64,000 nucleotides of DNA from assembly GCA_004535785.1 (NCBI GenBank), contig SPIB01000004.1:1-64000 (forward strand). Reading direction: 5' to 3'. A program made the translations under genes and the position numbers. Shown here piece by piece: positions 24,956-36,477 of this stretch. Numbering within the stretch: position 1 is the first letter of the stretch; every line of letters begins with the position of its first letter. The notes below the pieces were generated by a model. That model saw nothing but the letters and a program-made list of their open reading frames with translations, had not been told where the DNA came from and made no database searches. The DNA is from Gammaproteobacteria bacterium LSUCC0112 (GTDB lineage: Bacteria; Pseudomonadota; Gammaproteobacteria; Pseudomonadales; Pseudohongiellaceae).

Positions 24956-26134
24956 ATGTCCACTCACGACTCTAAAACCAGCGCTGCAGCAAAAGCTCCA
25001 ATCAACTGGACCAACATGATTCTGTTTACAGCTACACCGCTGGCTGCTGCCACACTGGTTCCTGTTTATGGATTTTTGTTTGGATACAGCACCATACACT
25101 GGGTCATGTTTGTGTGCATGATGGGTTTTTGTGGCATTTCCATTACCGCAGGATACCATCGGTTGTGGTCACACAAGACTTACAAGGCTCACCCGATTCT
25201 TCGCGTGATATTTGCGTTGGGTGGTGCCTGCGCGCTGCAAAACGATGTGTTCAACTGGGCGTCTGATCATCGACGACATCACCAGTATGTTGACAATAAT
25301 GATCGCGACCCTTACTCGGCAGGTCGTGGCTTCTGGTTTTCGCATATGGGCTGGATCCTGAGAAACTACCCGAGCGGCAAACGTGACTTTTCCAACATCA
25401 AGGATTTGCAGCAAGACCCCATACTGCAGTGGCAGCACAAACACTATCTGGCGTTGGTGCTTATCATGAATATTGCTGTCCCGGCCCTGTTGGGTTACCT
25501 CGGTGGAAGCATTATCGCAGGCCTGATGTTGAGTGGCGTGCTCAGGCTTGTCCTTAGCCAACATGTCACCTGGCTGATCAATTCAATTGCTCACATGTGG
25601 GGTCGTCAGCCATACAGCGATAAAAGCTCGGCGCGGGACAACCCGATTCTGGCATTGGTGACGTACGGCGAGGGTTATCACAATTATCATCACACCTTTC
25701 AATGGGATTACCGCAATGGTATCCGCTGGTGGCACTTCGACCCAACCAAGTGGCTAATTCTGGTGTGCTCCTGGGTTGGTTTAACCAGTGAACTAAAGCG
25801 TGTGCCCGCGTTGGCGATTGAGACGGCGCGCCTTGAAATGCAGTATCAACACGCCACACAGCGCTGCAACACACTGGCCAACGCCGACAAATGGCGCGCA
25901 CGCATCGAAGCAGAGTATCAGGAGCTGAAAAACACACTGGACATGTGGGCCAAACATCAGCAGGAGTGGTACGACGCTAAAAGCACACAACTTCATGATC
26001 AGATACATGAGCGCTGGGAACGACTGGCACTTCGCGACAGTTACCGTCAGGCGCGTTATCAACTGAAGTTACGGCGCCAGCGCTGGCACGATTTAATGCA
26101 GGGATTCTCTAATATACACGCGACAACCGCATGA
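24956..26134 (+). CDS. Membrane acyl-CoA/acyl-lipid delta-9-type fatty acid desaturase with C-terminal coiled coil
   Basis: This di-iron membrane enzyme introduces a double bond into saturated acyl chains, adjusting membrane fluidity. The 392-residue protein has the three histidine boxes H68-x4-H73 (HRLWSH), H105-x2-H108-H109 (HRRHH) and H242-x2-H245-H246 (HNYHH), with four main membrane helices. I start at ATG 24956, with AGGA about 12 bp upstream. After about residue 285 comes a charged helical region of about 100 residues, likely coiled coil, beyond the catalytic core. The stop overlaps an in-frame ATG of the thioredoxin-like gene (ATGA). The electron donor is not nearby. Confidence 0.88.
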   Translation: MSTHDSKTSAAAKAPINWTNMILFTATPLAAATLVPVYGFLFGYSTIHWVMFVCMMGFCGISITAGYHRLWSHKTYKAHPILRVIFALGGACALQNDVFNWASDHRRHHQYVDNNDRDPYSAGRGFWFSHMGWILRNYPSGKRDFSNIKDLQQDPILQWQHKHYLALVLIMNIAVPALLGYLGGSIIAGLMLSGVLRLVLSQHVTWLINSIAHMWGRQPYSDKSSARDNPILALVTYGEGYHNYHHTFQWDYRNGIRWWHFDPTKWLILVCSWVGLTSELKRVPALAIETARLEMQYQHATQRCNTLANADKWRARIEAEYQELKNTLDMWAKHQQEWYDAKSTQLHDQIHERWERLALRDSYRQARYQLKLRRQRWHDLMQGFSNIHATTA

Positions 26135-26157
26135 TCACTGAGCGAGAACGTAACGCC

Positions 26158-26673
26158 ATGTTAACGCTGATTAAGTCTGTTTCGATCGCATTGATTGTCA
26201 GTCTGGGTCTGGCTGCTCAACCCTTGTTGGCCGTTGAGGAAGGTGTGGTAGCACCGGATTTCACCTTACCGGGTGTACGGGAGAATGAAGCGGCAGTGAC
26301 GCTGAGTGCACTTCGCGGTCAGATTGTGTATGTAGATTTTTGGGCATCATGGTGCGTGCCGTGCCTGCGCTCTCTGCCGGAAATTCACACCCTATACGAA
26401 AAATACCGCGATCAGGGTTTTGAGGTGATTGCGATCACAATCGACGATCCTGTGGAGGATGCACTGGATTTTCTCGATGACCTTGACGTACCGCTCGCGT
26501 ACCGCGTCGCTCTCGATCAAACCGCGGAGGTCATGGATCAGTATGGTGTGGTCGGCATGCCAACCTCGTTTCTCATCGACCGGGAAGGCACCGTGCGCAA
26601 GGTGCACAAAGGATTCAGACAGGGCGATACTGAACTGCTGGAACAGGCTTTACAAGGTTTACTGGCAGAATAA
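26158..26673 (+). CDS. TlpA-like periplasmic thioredoxin-fold protein
   Basis: The 171-residue protein has a signal peptide (about residues 1-25, ending LLAVEE) and a TlpA/ResA-type thioredoxin domain with active site WCVPC (Cys66 and Cys69) and the cis-proline loop GMPTSF. It should reduce disulfides or act in cytochrome maturation on the periplasmic side. I prefer ATG 26158, which gives the clean signal peptide; an earlier ATG at 26131 overlaps the desaturase stop. Its tight coupling to the desaturase suggests co-expression, but a functional link is only inferred. Confidence 0.82.
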   Translation: MLTLIKSVSIALIVSLGLAAQPLLAVEEGVVAPDFTLPGVRENEAAVTLSALRGQIVYVDFWASWCVPCLRSLPEIHTLYEKYRDQGFEVIAITIDDPVEDALDFLDDLDVPLAYRVALDQTAEVMDQYGVVGMPTSFLIDREGTVRKVHKGFRQGDTELLEQALQGLLAE

Positions 26674-26681
26674 TCCGACCA

Positions 26682-27752
26682 TTAGTAAGGAAATAGCCGC
26701 AATGGGGGTTCATCCAGCGCGGCCAGCTGTTCGCGCAATTCCAGAATGTGCTCAGCCCAATAACGCTCTGTGTTAAACCACGGAAAACTGCGAGGGAACG
26801 CTGGATCAGTCCAGCGTTTTGCCAACCAGGCGCTGTGATGCATGATACGCAGGGTTCTCAGCGGTTCGATCAATGTCAATTCGTTTGCATCAAAGTCAAA
26901 AAACTCTTCATACGCTTCGATAATTTCCAGCAATTGTGCCTGGCGCTGATCACGATCCCCTGACAGCATCATCCACAAATCCTGAATGGCCGGACCATTC
27001 ACAGCATCATCAAAATCAACAAACCAGGGCTGATCGCCTCGCCAAAGTACATTGCCAGGGTGGCAATCGCCGTGCAATCGCAAATGCGTTAACTGACCAC
27101 ACGCGCTGAATGCCTTGTTAATTCGCGCAATCAAATCCAGCGACAAGGATTCGTACGCAGGCATTAACGCTGCGGGAATAAACCGATTCTCAATCAGAAA
27201 AGCCCTGCTTTTCACCGCCCACTGCTCAATACTCAACTCGATACGATGCTTGAACAAGGCCTGCGACCCTACCCGGTGAACACGCCCGAGGAAGCGCCCC
27301 ATCACCTGCAGATTATCGGGATTATCCAGCTCGGGTGGACGCCCTGCCAGCCTGGGGAACAGTGAAAATCTGAATGTTTGTGTGCCACACAAAAAGCTGT
27401 GCAGCGTCTTTCCATGGACCGTCATAGGCGGCACAACCGGAATCTCCAGAGACGCCAGTTCCTGCGTAAACGCGTGCTCCTCCAGAATCTGTGCGTCGCT
27501 CCATCGCTCTGGCCGGTAAAACTTGGCGATCACAAAACTGCCGTCTTCCAGGCCAATCTGATAGACCCGGTTTTCATAACTGTTAAGCGCAAAGACGCGT
27601 GCTGAGGTCTGCAAGCCCAAACCTTCCGCCGCATCCAGCACTTGATCCGGCCCCAGCACATCGTAAGGGTGACGCGCAGCAATGTCTGCTGACTCCGACA
27701 ACGCGTCGTCAACCGGTTGCTCAAGAACATTACCCGACTTGCTTTTGTGCAT
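26682..27752 (-). CDS. srkA: SrkA (YihE), stress response kinase
   Basis: SrkA is a Ser/Thr kinase of the aminoglycoside-phosphotransferase fold that protects E. coli from stress-induced death. The 356-residue protein has LNSYENRVYQIG near the nucleotide loop, HGDCHPGNVLW as catalytic loop and FVDFDDAVNGP as the metal-binding segment, all in the YihE pattern. It is slightly longer than the E. coli protein (328) because of about 25 extra residues at the N-terminus. It ends 8 bp from the converging thioredoxin-like gene. Confidence 0.92.
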   Translation of the reverse strand: MHKSKSGNVLEQPVDDALSESADIAARHPYDVLGPDQVLDAAEGLGLQTSARVFALNSYENRVYQIGLEDGSFVIAKFYRPERWSDAQILEEHAFTQELASLEIPVVPPMTVHGKTLHSFLCGTQTFRFSLFPRLAGRPPELDNPDNLQVMGRFLGRVHRVGSQALFKHRIELSIEQWAVKSRAFLIENRFIPAALMPAYESLSLDLIARINKAFSACGQLTHLRLHGDCHPGNVLWRGDQPWFVDFDDAVNGPAIQDLWMMLSGDRDQRQAQLLEIIEAYEEFFDFDANELTLIEPLRTLRIMHHSAWLAKRWTDPAFPRSFPWFNTERYWAEHILELREQLAALDEPPLRLFPY

Positions 27753-27889
27753 GAATTGTCGCCCGGTGCATCGAAGTTGGCGCGAGTATACTGTAAAATC
27801 GCGGCCCGCTTTCCCGGTAATTGTCTGTTGACTGTTCCGGCATTCGATATAAACCGCTTCCCAGTTCCGTTTTGATCAAGGAGTCTCAC

Positions 27890-29173
27890 TTGAGCACCAG
27901 CAATACACAGGCGCGTCGCCAGGCATTATTGGATCAGTATCAGCAAATTCAGGCGAAAAATCTCAACCTGGATTTAACCCGGGGAAAACCGGCCACGGCT
28001 CAGCTGAATCTCAGCAATGCAATGGATGGCATTCTGCAAGGTGATTTCAAGTGTGCAGACGGTACGGATGCGCGTAACTACGGTGGCGGACTAGGCATCC
28101 CGGAAGCCAGACAGTTTGCAGCCGACTATCTTGGCGCAAAACCAGCGCAGATCATGGTAGGCGGCAACAGCTCTCTGCAAATGATGTATCAGTACGTGGA
28201 AGGCGCTTACCTTCACGGTGTTCGTGGCGCTGACTCCGCCTGGATCAAGGAAGCGACACAAAACCAGCGCATCAAATTCCTGTGCCCGGCGCCGGGTTAC
28301 GATCGTCACTTTTCCATCTGTGAAGCGCTGGGTATCGAGATGATTCCGGTCTCCATGGACAACAATGGACCTGACATGGATGTTATCGAATCCTTGTTAA
28401 GCAGTGACCCTCTGATCAAAGGCATCTGGTGTGTACCCAAGTATGCCAACCCCAATGGTGTGGTTTATTCCGCTGAGGTGGTTGAGCGTTTTGCACAACT
28501 CGGCAAGATCGCCGGCGCAAACTTCAGAATCCTGTGGGACAACGCCTACGCAGAACACCATTTGGTAGACAATCCCCCGGAGCTGGCCAATCTGATCACC
28601 CTGAGCGAGAAACACAGCACCCTCGACAATGTCATTGTGATTGGCTCAACGTCGAAAATTACCCTGGCAGGCGCTGGCATTGCCTTTATTGCCACCTCTG
28701 AAACCAACATCAAGCATTTTGCTGATTTGTTGGGCATATCCACGATCGGGCCAGACAAGGTAAATCAACTGCGGCATATCCGCTTCCTGAAAGACATACC
28801 AACCTTGCGCGCCTTGATGCAACAACATCGCGCCATTTTGCAACCCAAGTTTGAATTGGTGCTGAAACATCTGGAGCAGAGTCTGGCGGGCAAAACCGTT
28901 AACGGCCAATCTCTGGGAACCTGGACCGCGCCGGCCGGCGGGTATTTTGTGCTGTTTGATACCTTGCCCGGCATGGCCGACAAGGTTGTCAAACTGTGTG
29001 CTGGCGCTGGTGTAAAACTGACGCCCGCAGGGTCGACCTGGCCATACAAAAAGGATCCGCAGAACAGCAATATTCGCTTGGCCCCCTCATTCCCAAGTCT
29101 GGCGGAAATTGATGAAGCCATGCAGGTGTTTGTCCTGTGTGTTGAACTGGCCGCTATGGACACAGCAGCCTGA
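27890..29173 (+). CDS. PLP-dependent class I aminotransferase (aspartate aminotransferase-like)
   Basis: The 427-residue protein is a fold-type I aminotransferase. DLTRGKPA near the N-terminus, YGGGLGIPEAR, VPKYANPNGVVYS, and GSTSKITLAGAGI with the PLP lysine are characteristic of the subfamily related to MocR-type and aspartate aminotransferases that Pfam calls Asp_aminotransf. I place the start at TTG 27890 because AAGGAG lies 6 bp upstream; the open frame extends 23 codons further but has no ribosome site. The true amino donor is uncertain. A strong hairpin follows the gene. Confidence 0.83.
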   Translation: MSTSNTQARRQALLDQYQQIQAKNLNLDLTRGKPATAQLNLSNAMDGILQGDFKCADGTDARNYGGGLGIPEARQFAADYLGAKPAQIMVGGNSSLQMMYQYVEGAYLHGVRGADSAWIKEATQNQRIKFLCPAPGYDRHFSICEALGIEMIPVSMDNNGPDMDVIESLLSSDPLIKGIWCVPKYANPNGVVYSAEVVERFAQLGKIAGANFRILWDNAYAEHHLVDNPPELANLITLSEKHSTLDNVIVIGSTSKITLAGAGIAFIATSETNIKHFADLLGISTIGPDKVNQLRHIRFLKDIPTLRALMQQHRAILQPKFELVLKHLEQSLAGKTVNGQSLGTWTAPAGGYFVLFDTLPGMADKVVKLCAGAGVKLTPAGSTWPYKKDPQNSNIRLAPSFPSLAEIDEAMQVFVLCVELAAMDTAA

Positions 29174-29201
29174 ATGAACAGTGGCATTATCTGCAAAATA
29201 T

Positions 29202-29239
29202 AAAAAAAGGGAGGTCTGGTTTAACAAACCATCCCTCCC
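29202..29239 (-). terminator. Intrinsic terminator for the exported basic-protein gene
   Basis: The hairpin pairs GGGAGG with CCTCCC and TGGTTT with AAACCA around a 3-nt loop (29209-29239). On the minus strand it is followed by seven T residues, so it is a classic Rho-independent terminator for the gene at 29270-29797. On the plus strand it may also help end the aminotransferase transcript. Confidence 0.85.
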
Positions 29240-29269
29240 TGTAAAACCAGTCTGACTAATTAACCTTCC

Positions 29270-29797
29270 TTACCGGCTACGGTCACGGATTTCCACGCTG
29301 CGTCGTTCGGTCTCGCGATAGCTGGAGTTTCGTCGACCGTCTTTCTCAACATAGATCACATCACGGCGACGATCGGAACCTGACCAACGACCACGGACAG
29401 GCTCTTTGTTGCGGTGACCCCAGGCATTTCCTCGACCTGAATAACCCCAAACCGAATTATGCCTGTGGTCGTTACCCCGGTAGTGGTGATCATCATACCG
29501 GTCGTTATGGCGTGTCACTTCGCGATAAACAACTGTTTGCCTGGGCTGATGTGAGACATAACCACCGCCTCCAAAACCGATGTAAACCGAGTTGCTGACT
29601 GGCACTATCACTGTCGGCGATACAATAACCCGGGACGGCGTGTGATAGACCGTCTCACGCACAACGGTTGTATAAGTTCGATCAGCAAACGCTGTGCTCG
29701 CGCCAGTGGCAGCCAATACAATCACGGCGCCCAGCATCATGGTATTCATCAAGCGTTGGGGTCTTGACGTTTTAACTGCAGTCGGAAAAAGTTTCAT
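29270..29797 (-). CDS. Exported basic protein of unknown function, rich in Arg, His, Tyr and Gly
   Basis: I do not recognise a family for this 175-residue protein. It has a signal peptide (hydrophobic segment MLGAVIVLAATGASTAFA near residues 20-38). The mature part begins with a beta-prone stretch rich in Val and Thr, then a highly charged tail with HNDRYDDHHYRGND and many Arg/Tyr/Ser. The start at 29797 is preceded by GGAGGGCAAG; the open frame runs 12 codons more. The composition resembles low-complexity periplasmic proteins that bind metal or polyanions, but that is only suggestion. It ends in its own strong terminator. Confidence 0.6.
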   Translation of the reverse strand: MKLFPTAVKTSRPQRLMNTMMLGAVIVLAATGASTAFADRTYTTVVRETVYHTPSRVIVSPTVIVPVSNSVYIGFGGGGYVSHQPRQTVVYREVTRHNDRYDDHHYRGNDHRHNSVWGYSGRGNAWGHRNKEPVRGRWSGSDRRRDVIYVEKDGRRNSSYRETERRSVEIRDRSR

Positions 29798-29905
29798 CAC
29801 TTGCCCTCCGTCGAATAAAGCACTTTGTTGCAACGTCTAAAGAGAGTTATTTGGCGTTGAGTGCTGACAGGTTCAGTTATACAGCAGCAAGTCTGAATCG
29901 AAACT

Positions 29906-29932
29906 GAATGCCTGCATCAAAAGCAGGCATTC
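29906..29932. terminator. Hairpin downstream of the DUF1820 gene
   Basis: A 10-bp perfect stem, GAATGCCTGC / GCAGGCATTC with a 7-nt loop, lies 39 bp after the DUF1820 stop. T-rich sequence after it is weak, so efficiency is uncertain. Confidence 0.55.
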
Positions 29933-29970
29933 TGATAAAAAGATGGGAACGTGTTAACCGTGCAGTTTGC

Positions 29971-30315
29971 TCAGCTTTCGTTGCCGGTATTACCGGAGTT
30001 GCGTGTCCCAAATGCGGGCAGCGGGAACGGCATGATGTTGTCACCGCTGCTGATTTTGGCAACACCGGTCTTTTCCACTTCATCAATACGCAAAATGGCC
30101 TGCAGCGGTATAAAGCTGCGCTTGACGTCCTGAAACTCCATTTTCAGTTTTTCTTCACTGGGATCCACCAGCATCTGGCTACGCTCGTCAAACAGAAACT
30201 CTTCAACTTCTATAAAACCGTAAAGCTCGCTCTGATAGACCTGGCGGGCAAAAATCTCATAGACTTTGCCTTTGTTGAGGAAGGTGATGCGATAAATTTC
30301 CTGGCGGATGGCCAT
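29971..30315 (-). CDS. DUF1820 family protein
   Basis: The 114-residue protein matches DUF1820: it opens with IYRITFLNKGKVYEIFARQVYQS and contains EVEEFLFDE and the conserved FIPLQAILRIDEVEKTG. The function is unknown; the protein is small, soluble and likely cytoplasmic. A gene of this family sits divergently beside miaB in pseudomonads too, so this is conserved synteny rather than chance. Confidence 0.88.
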   Translation of the reverse strand: MAIRQEIYRITFLNKGKVYEIFARQVYQSELYGFIEVEEFLFDERSQMLVDPSEEKLKMEFQDVKRSFIPLQAILRIDEVEKTGVAKISSGDNIMPFPLPAFGTRNSGNTGNES

Positions 30316-30419
30316 CGTACTCTCTCAAAAACGCGGATAAAACAAAGGGGATATCTCGGGTCAAGGCGCGCATTGTAGCTCAAAGTAGTCGCCCAGATAC
30401 AGCGGCACCGCCAATTAGC

Positions 30420-30428
30420 TGGTATAAT
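30420..30428 (+). promoter_or_regulatory. Extended -10 promoter of miaB
   Basis: TGGTATAAT combines a perfect TATAAT (30423-30428) with an extended -10 TGn. No good -35 is present, as expected for this class. The discriminator is CCGCGGC. It lies about 55 bp before the miaB ATG. Confidence 0.6.
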
Positions 30429-30482
30429 CCGCGGCTTTTCGACAGGGTCAATCCCTGAATGTCCTTCTGAGCGATGTAAAAC

Positions 30483-31829
30483 ATGAGCAGCGACACACCT
30501 TCCAGCACAGTGCGAAAAAAAGTCTTTATCAAGACCCACGGTTGTCAGATGAACGAGTATGACTCGTCTCGCATGCTTGATTTACTGCAAGAAACCCATG
30601 GCGCCGATCTGGTTGCCACGGCAGAAGAAGCAGACATCTTGCTGCTGAACACCTGCTCCATTCGAGAAAAAGCCCAGGAAAAAGTGTTTCACCAATTGGG
30701 ACGCTGGAAAGGGCTAAAAAAGGCCAGACCGGAGATTAAAATTGCGGTGGGCGGCTGTGTTGCCAGCCAGGAAGGCGCAGCCATTGGCAAACGCGCGCCC
30801 TATGTTGATGTGGTGTTTGGCCCGCAAACCTTGCATAAACTCCCGGAGATGTTAAATAAATCGAACGGCTATGGCCCTATCGTTGATATCAGTTTTCCTG
30901 AGATCGAGAAATTTGACCGTTTGCCTGAACCCTCGGTATCCGGTTGCGAAGCCTTTTTGACGGTCATGGAAGGCTGCAGCAAATACTGTTCATTCTGTGT
31001 CGTGCCATACACACGTGGCGAAGAAGTCAGCCGCCCGCTGGATGATGTGCTGGCAGAAGCGGTCCACCTGGCCAGCAAAGGCGTTCGTGAAATCAATTTA
31101 CTGGGTCAAAACGTCAACGCCTATCGTGGCCTCAGTCATGACGGGCAGATTGTGGATTTTGCAACACTGATCACCTACATCGCCGCTATCGATGGCATCG
31201 ATCGTATTCGCTTTACGACCTCGCACCCAGTCGAGTTTCGCAGCACTCTGATTGATATTTATAACCATGTTCCAGAACTGGTCAGCCACCTGCATTTGCC
31301 AATACAGAGTGGATCAGATCGGATACTGGCGGCCATGAAACGCGGACATACCGCGCTGGAATACAAATCCATCATTCGTAAACTCAAGGCCATACGTCCC
31401 GATATCAGTCTGTCGTCTGACTTCATAGTCGGATTCCCGGGCGAGACGCAAAAAGACTTCGAGGACACCATGAATCTGATTATCGAGGTTGGTTACGACA
31501 CCTCGTTCAGTTTTATCTTCAGCCCCCGCCCCGGCACGCCAGCGTCAGATCTGCCTGATCACACCAGTGAACAGGAAAAGAAGCATCGCCTGGCCGTGTT
31601 GCAGGCGCAGATTCTGCAACAAGCGGCGGCCATCAGCGAAAAAATGGTCGGGACTACCCAGCGCATTCTGGTGAATGGTCCGGCCCGGCATGGCGTCAGC
31701 TTGCTGGCCGGACGCACGGAAAATAACCGAGTTGTGAATTTCACCTGTGATGATATGAGTCTGATCGGCCAGTTTGTTGATGTAAAAATCACTGATGCAT
31801 TCCCGAATTCGTTGGCAGGTGAACTTTAG
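30483..31829 (+). CDS. miaB: MiaB, tRNA-2-methylthio-N6-isopentenyladenosine synthase
   Basis: MiaB is a radical-SAM enzyme that adds the methylthio group to i6A37 in tRNAs reading UNN codons. The 448-residue protein has the N-terminal UPF0004 domain with its three cluster cysteines (THGCQMN, NTCSIRE, GGCVAS), the radical-SAM motif CSKYCSFC near residues 160-167, and a C-terminal TRAM domain. The length is normal. It starts the miaB-phoH-ybeY run. The ribosome site is weak. Confidence 0.96.
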   Translation: MSSDTPSSTVRKKVFIKTHGCQMNEYDSSRMLDLLQETHGADLVATAEEADILLLNTCSIREKAQEKVFHQLGRWKGLKKARPEIKIAVGGCVASQEGAAIGKRAPYVDVVFGPQTLHKLPEMLNKSNGYGPIVDISFPEIEKFDRLPEPSVSGCEAFLTVMEGCSKYCSFCVVPYTRGEEVSRPLDDVLAEAVHLASKGVREINLLGQNVNAYRGLSHDGQIVDFATLITYIAAIDGIDRIRFTTSHPVEFRSTLIDIYNHVPELVSHLHLPIQSGSDRILAAMKRGHTALEYKSIIRKLKAIRPDISLSSDFIVGFPGETQKDFEDTMNLIIEVGYDTSFSFIFSPRPGTPASDLPDHTSEQEKKHRLAVLQAQILQQAAAISEKMVGTTQRILVNGPARHGVSLLAGRTENNRVVNFTCDDMSLIGQFVDVKITDAFPNSLAGEL

Positions 31830-31928
31830 CCGGAAATTGCACTATACTTCCGGCTTCTTCCCTGAATCATAAGGCGTCTGCTTACGCGCAACATGCGTGT
31901 GCGACTCCGGAGGTATAAGCCGAGCGGC

Positions 31929-32975
31929 ATGACCACTGAACAGCAAACCCAACGTCTCATCCTTGAGCCTGAAAATACACATCGTCTGGCAAATTTGTGC
32001 GGGCAACTGAACGAAAACATCCATCAGATTGAAAAGTCCCTGGCGATAGAGATTCGCCAACGTGGCAACATGTTTCAATTGTCTGGCGTGCCGTCTTCAG
32101 TGACTGAGGCTGCGCGCGTGCTTGAAACGCTTTACGCAAACACTGCGGATGGTAACCCGGTGACACCAGATCTGATTCATCTGACACTGAGAGATACCGG
32201 TGTTGCCGCTGCTATTCAGGTTGAACAGCCAACGGCCGCGCAGGACACGGATGAATTCAAACCCATCTTGATCAAAACCCCGCATGTCTCTGTTAAACCG
32301 CGCGGCAAACATCAGCGCCGTTATGTAGAGTCTATTCAGACATTGGATATCAATTTTGGTATTGGACCGGCGGGCACAGGTAAAACCTATCTTTCTGTGG
32401 CCTGCGCCGTCGAAGCATTGATGCAGGACAAGGTCAAACGTTTGCTGCTTGTGCGCCCGGCGGTTGAAGCCGGTGAAAAGCTGGGTTTTCTGCCCGGCGA
32501 CCTCAGTCAGAAAATTGATCCGTACTTGCGACCCCTTTACGATGCGCTTTATGAAATGCTGGGGTTTGAAAAAGTCACTCGGTTAATCGAAAAAAACGTC
32601 ATCGAAGTGGCACCGCTGGCTTACATGCGCGGCAGAACCTTGAACGGTTCCTTTATCATTCTGGACGAAAGTCAGAATACAACGGTGTCCCAGATGAAAA
32701 TGTTCCTGACCCGAATAGGTTTTGGGTCAACCGCTGTTATCACCGGGGATGTCACGCAGATCGACCTTCCCAAAGGCACACGATCAGGTCTCGTTCATGT
32801 CATCAAGGTACTGGAAGGATTAAACGGCATCGGATTTAACTATTTTGATTCAAAGGACGTTGTCCGCCATTCACTGGTGCAGCGCATTGTTGAGGCTTAC
32901 GATGCCTATGAAAAGAAAACCACAATATCACCCTTGAACCCGGATAGCAGCAATCTCTATGACCGTGATTATTGA
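31929..32975 (+). CDS. ybeZ: PhoH family ATPase (YbeZ)
   Basis: YbeZ is a PhoH-type P-loop NTPase that partners YbeY in rRNA and stress RNA metabolism. The 348-residue product has an N-terminal region with KH-like features, then the ATPase with Walker A GPAGTGKTYLS and Walker B FIILDESQNT. I place the start at 31929; GGAGG lies 15 bp upstream, which is long, and the open frame runs 12 codons further without any ribosome site. The gene overlaps ybeY by 17 bp. Confidence 0.94.
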   Translation: MTTEQQTQRLILEPENTHRLANLCGQLNENIHQIEKSLAIEIRQRGNMFQLSGVPSSVTEAARVLETLYANTADGNPVTPDLIHLTLRDTGVAAAIQVEQPTAAQDTDEFKPILIKTPHVSVKPRGKHQRRYVESIQTLDINFGIGPAGTGKTYLSVACAVEALMQDKVKRLLLVRPAVEAGEKLGFLPGDLSQKIDPYLRPLYDALYEMLGFEKVTRLIEKNVIEVAPLAYMRGRTLNGSFIILDESQNTTVSQMKMFLTRIGFGSTAVITGDVTQIDLPKGTRSGLVHVIKVLEGLNGIGFNYFDSKDVVRHSLVQRIVEAYDAYEKKTTISPLNPDSSNLYDRDY

Positions 32976-33444
32976 TGTCATCAACGACAGCGCAAGCACC
33001 AATATACCTGGTGCTGTTCAACTGCAGACGTGGGGGGGTGCCGTATTAAAACATCTGGACGCGTCTGAGAAACCCGTCAGCCTGGGTCTTCGTATCGTCG
33101 ATGAAGATGAATCTGCTGCCATCAATCTGGCTTATCGTCAGAAAGACTATGCCACCAATGTGTTGTCGTTTGCTGTCGACATCCCGGACGAGATCATCAA
33201 CAGCCTCGATGAAGTACCACTCGGGGATCTGGTGATTTGTGCGTCGGTGGTTGCACGTGAAGCCGACGCACAGGAAAAAAGCCTGCCCGCACATTGGGCA
33301 CACATGCTGATTCACGGCATGCTGCATTTGCATGGTTTTGATCATGAGACCGACGCTGAAGCACTGGCGATGGAAACACTGGAAACACAAATTCTGGCGG
33401 AACTGGGGTTTGAAAACCCCTACAAAGCAGAGCAACATAACTGA
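32959..33444 (+). CDS. ybeY: YbeY, endoribonuclease for 16S rRNA maturation
   Basis: YbeY is a metal-dependent endoribonuclease needed for 16S 3'-end processing and 70S quality control. The 161-residue protein has the zinc-binding motif HGMLHLHGFDH and upstream YRQKDYATNVLSF. It begins inside the last codons of ybeZ (17-bp overlap), so the two proteins are translationally coupled. In pseudomonads corC and lnt follow ybeY; here leuS follows directly after 34 bp. Confidence 0.95.
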   Translation: MTVIIDVINDSASTNIPGAVQLQTWGGAVLKHLDASEKPVSLGLRIVDEDESAAINLAYRQKDYATNVLSFAVDIPDEIINSLDEVPLGDLVICASVVAREADAQEKSLPAHWAHMLIHGMLHLHGFDHETDAEALAMETLETQILAELGFENPYKAEQHN

Positions 33445-33466
33445 AATACACTTATATCTGGCATAA

Positions 33467-35985
<2,519 letters not shown>

Positions 35986-35986
<1 letters not shown>

Positions 35987-36477
35987 TGCGTCTTTTTCGC
36001 GCAGGCGTTGTTTTGGTCCTGTGTGCCAGCCTGCTGAACGGCTGTGGGTTTACCCTGCGCGGCACAGAACAGGCGGCCATGCCTATCGATGAACTTGCCA
36101 TTTCCTATCCCGGCGGTCGATATCCATTGGCCGAAGTGCTGCGCGATGCGCTGATCGCCAACGGTGTCACCGTACCCGCTGTTCCCGGTGATGCGCTTGA
36201 ACTGAGACTGTCCCCGGAGCGACTTGAACGTCGGGCATTAACGTTGAATAACCGTGGTGGTGCCGGACAATATGCGCTGACCTTGCAGATCGACGCCAGT
36301 GTCTTTTTATCCGGTCAACTACTGGATGGACCGGAGACTGTTGAAGTTACCGGCAGTTTTTATGAGGATACGGCCAACATCAGCGGCAGCAATAATGGCG
36401 TGGAACAAACCCTCAATGACATGCGCCAGGACATGGCTGATTTTATTATCCGTCGACTGCGTGAAATCACTCTATGA
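35986..36477 (+). CDS. lptE: LptE, LPS-assembly lipoprotein
   Basis: LptE plugs the LptD barrel and helps place LPS in the outer leaflet. The 163-residue precursor has a lipoprotein signal ending LLNGC (Cys20), followed by GFTLRG, the common start of mature LptE. Its ATG overlaps the leuS stop (TGATG) and its stop overlaps the holA start (ATGA), so leuS, lptE and holA are translated as a coupled set. This order is conserved across gammaproteobacteria. Confidence 0.93.
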
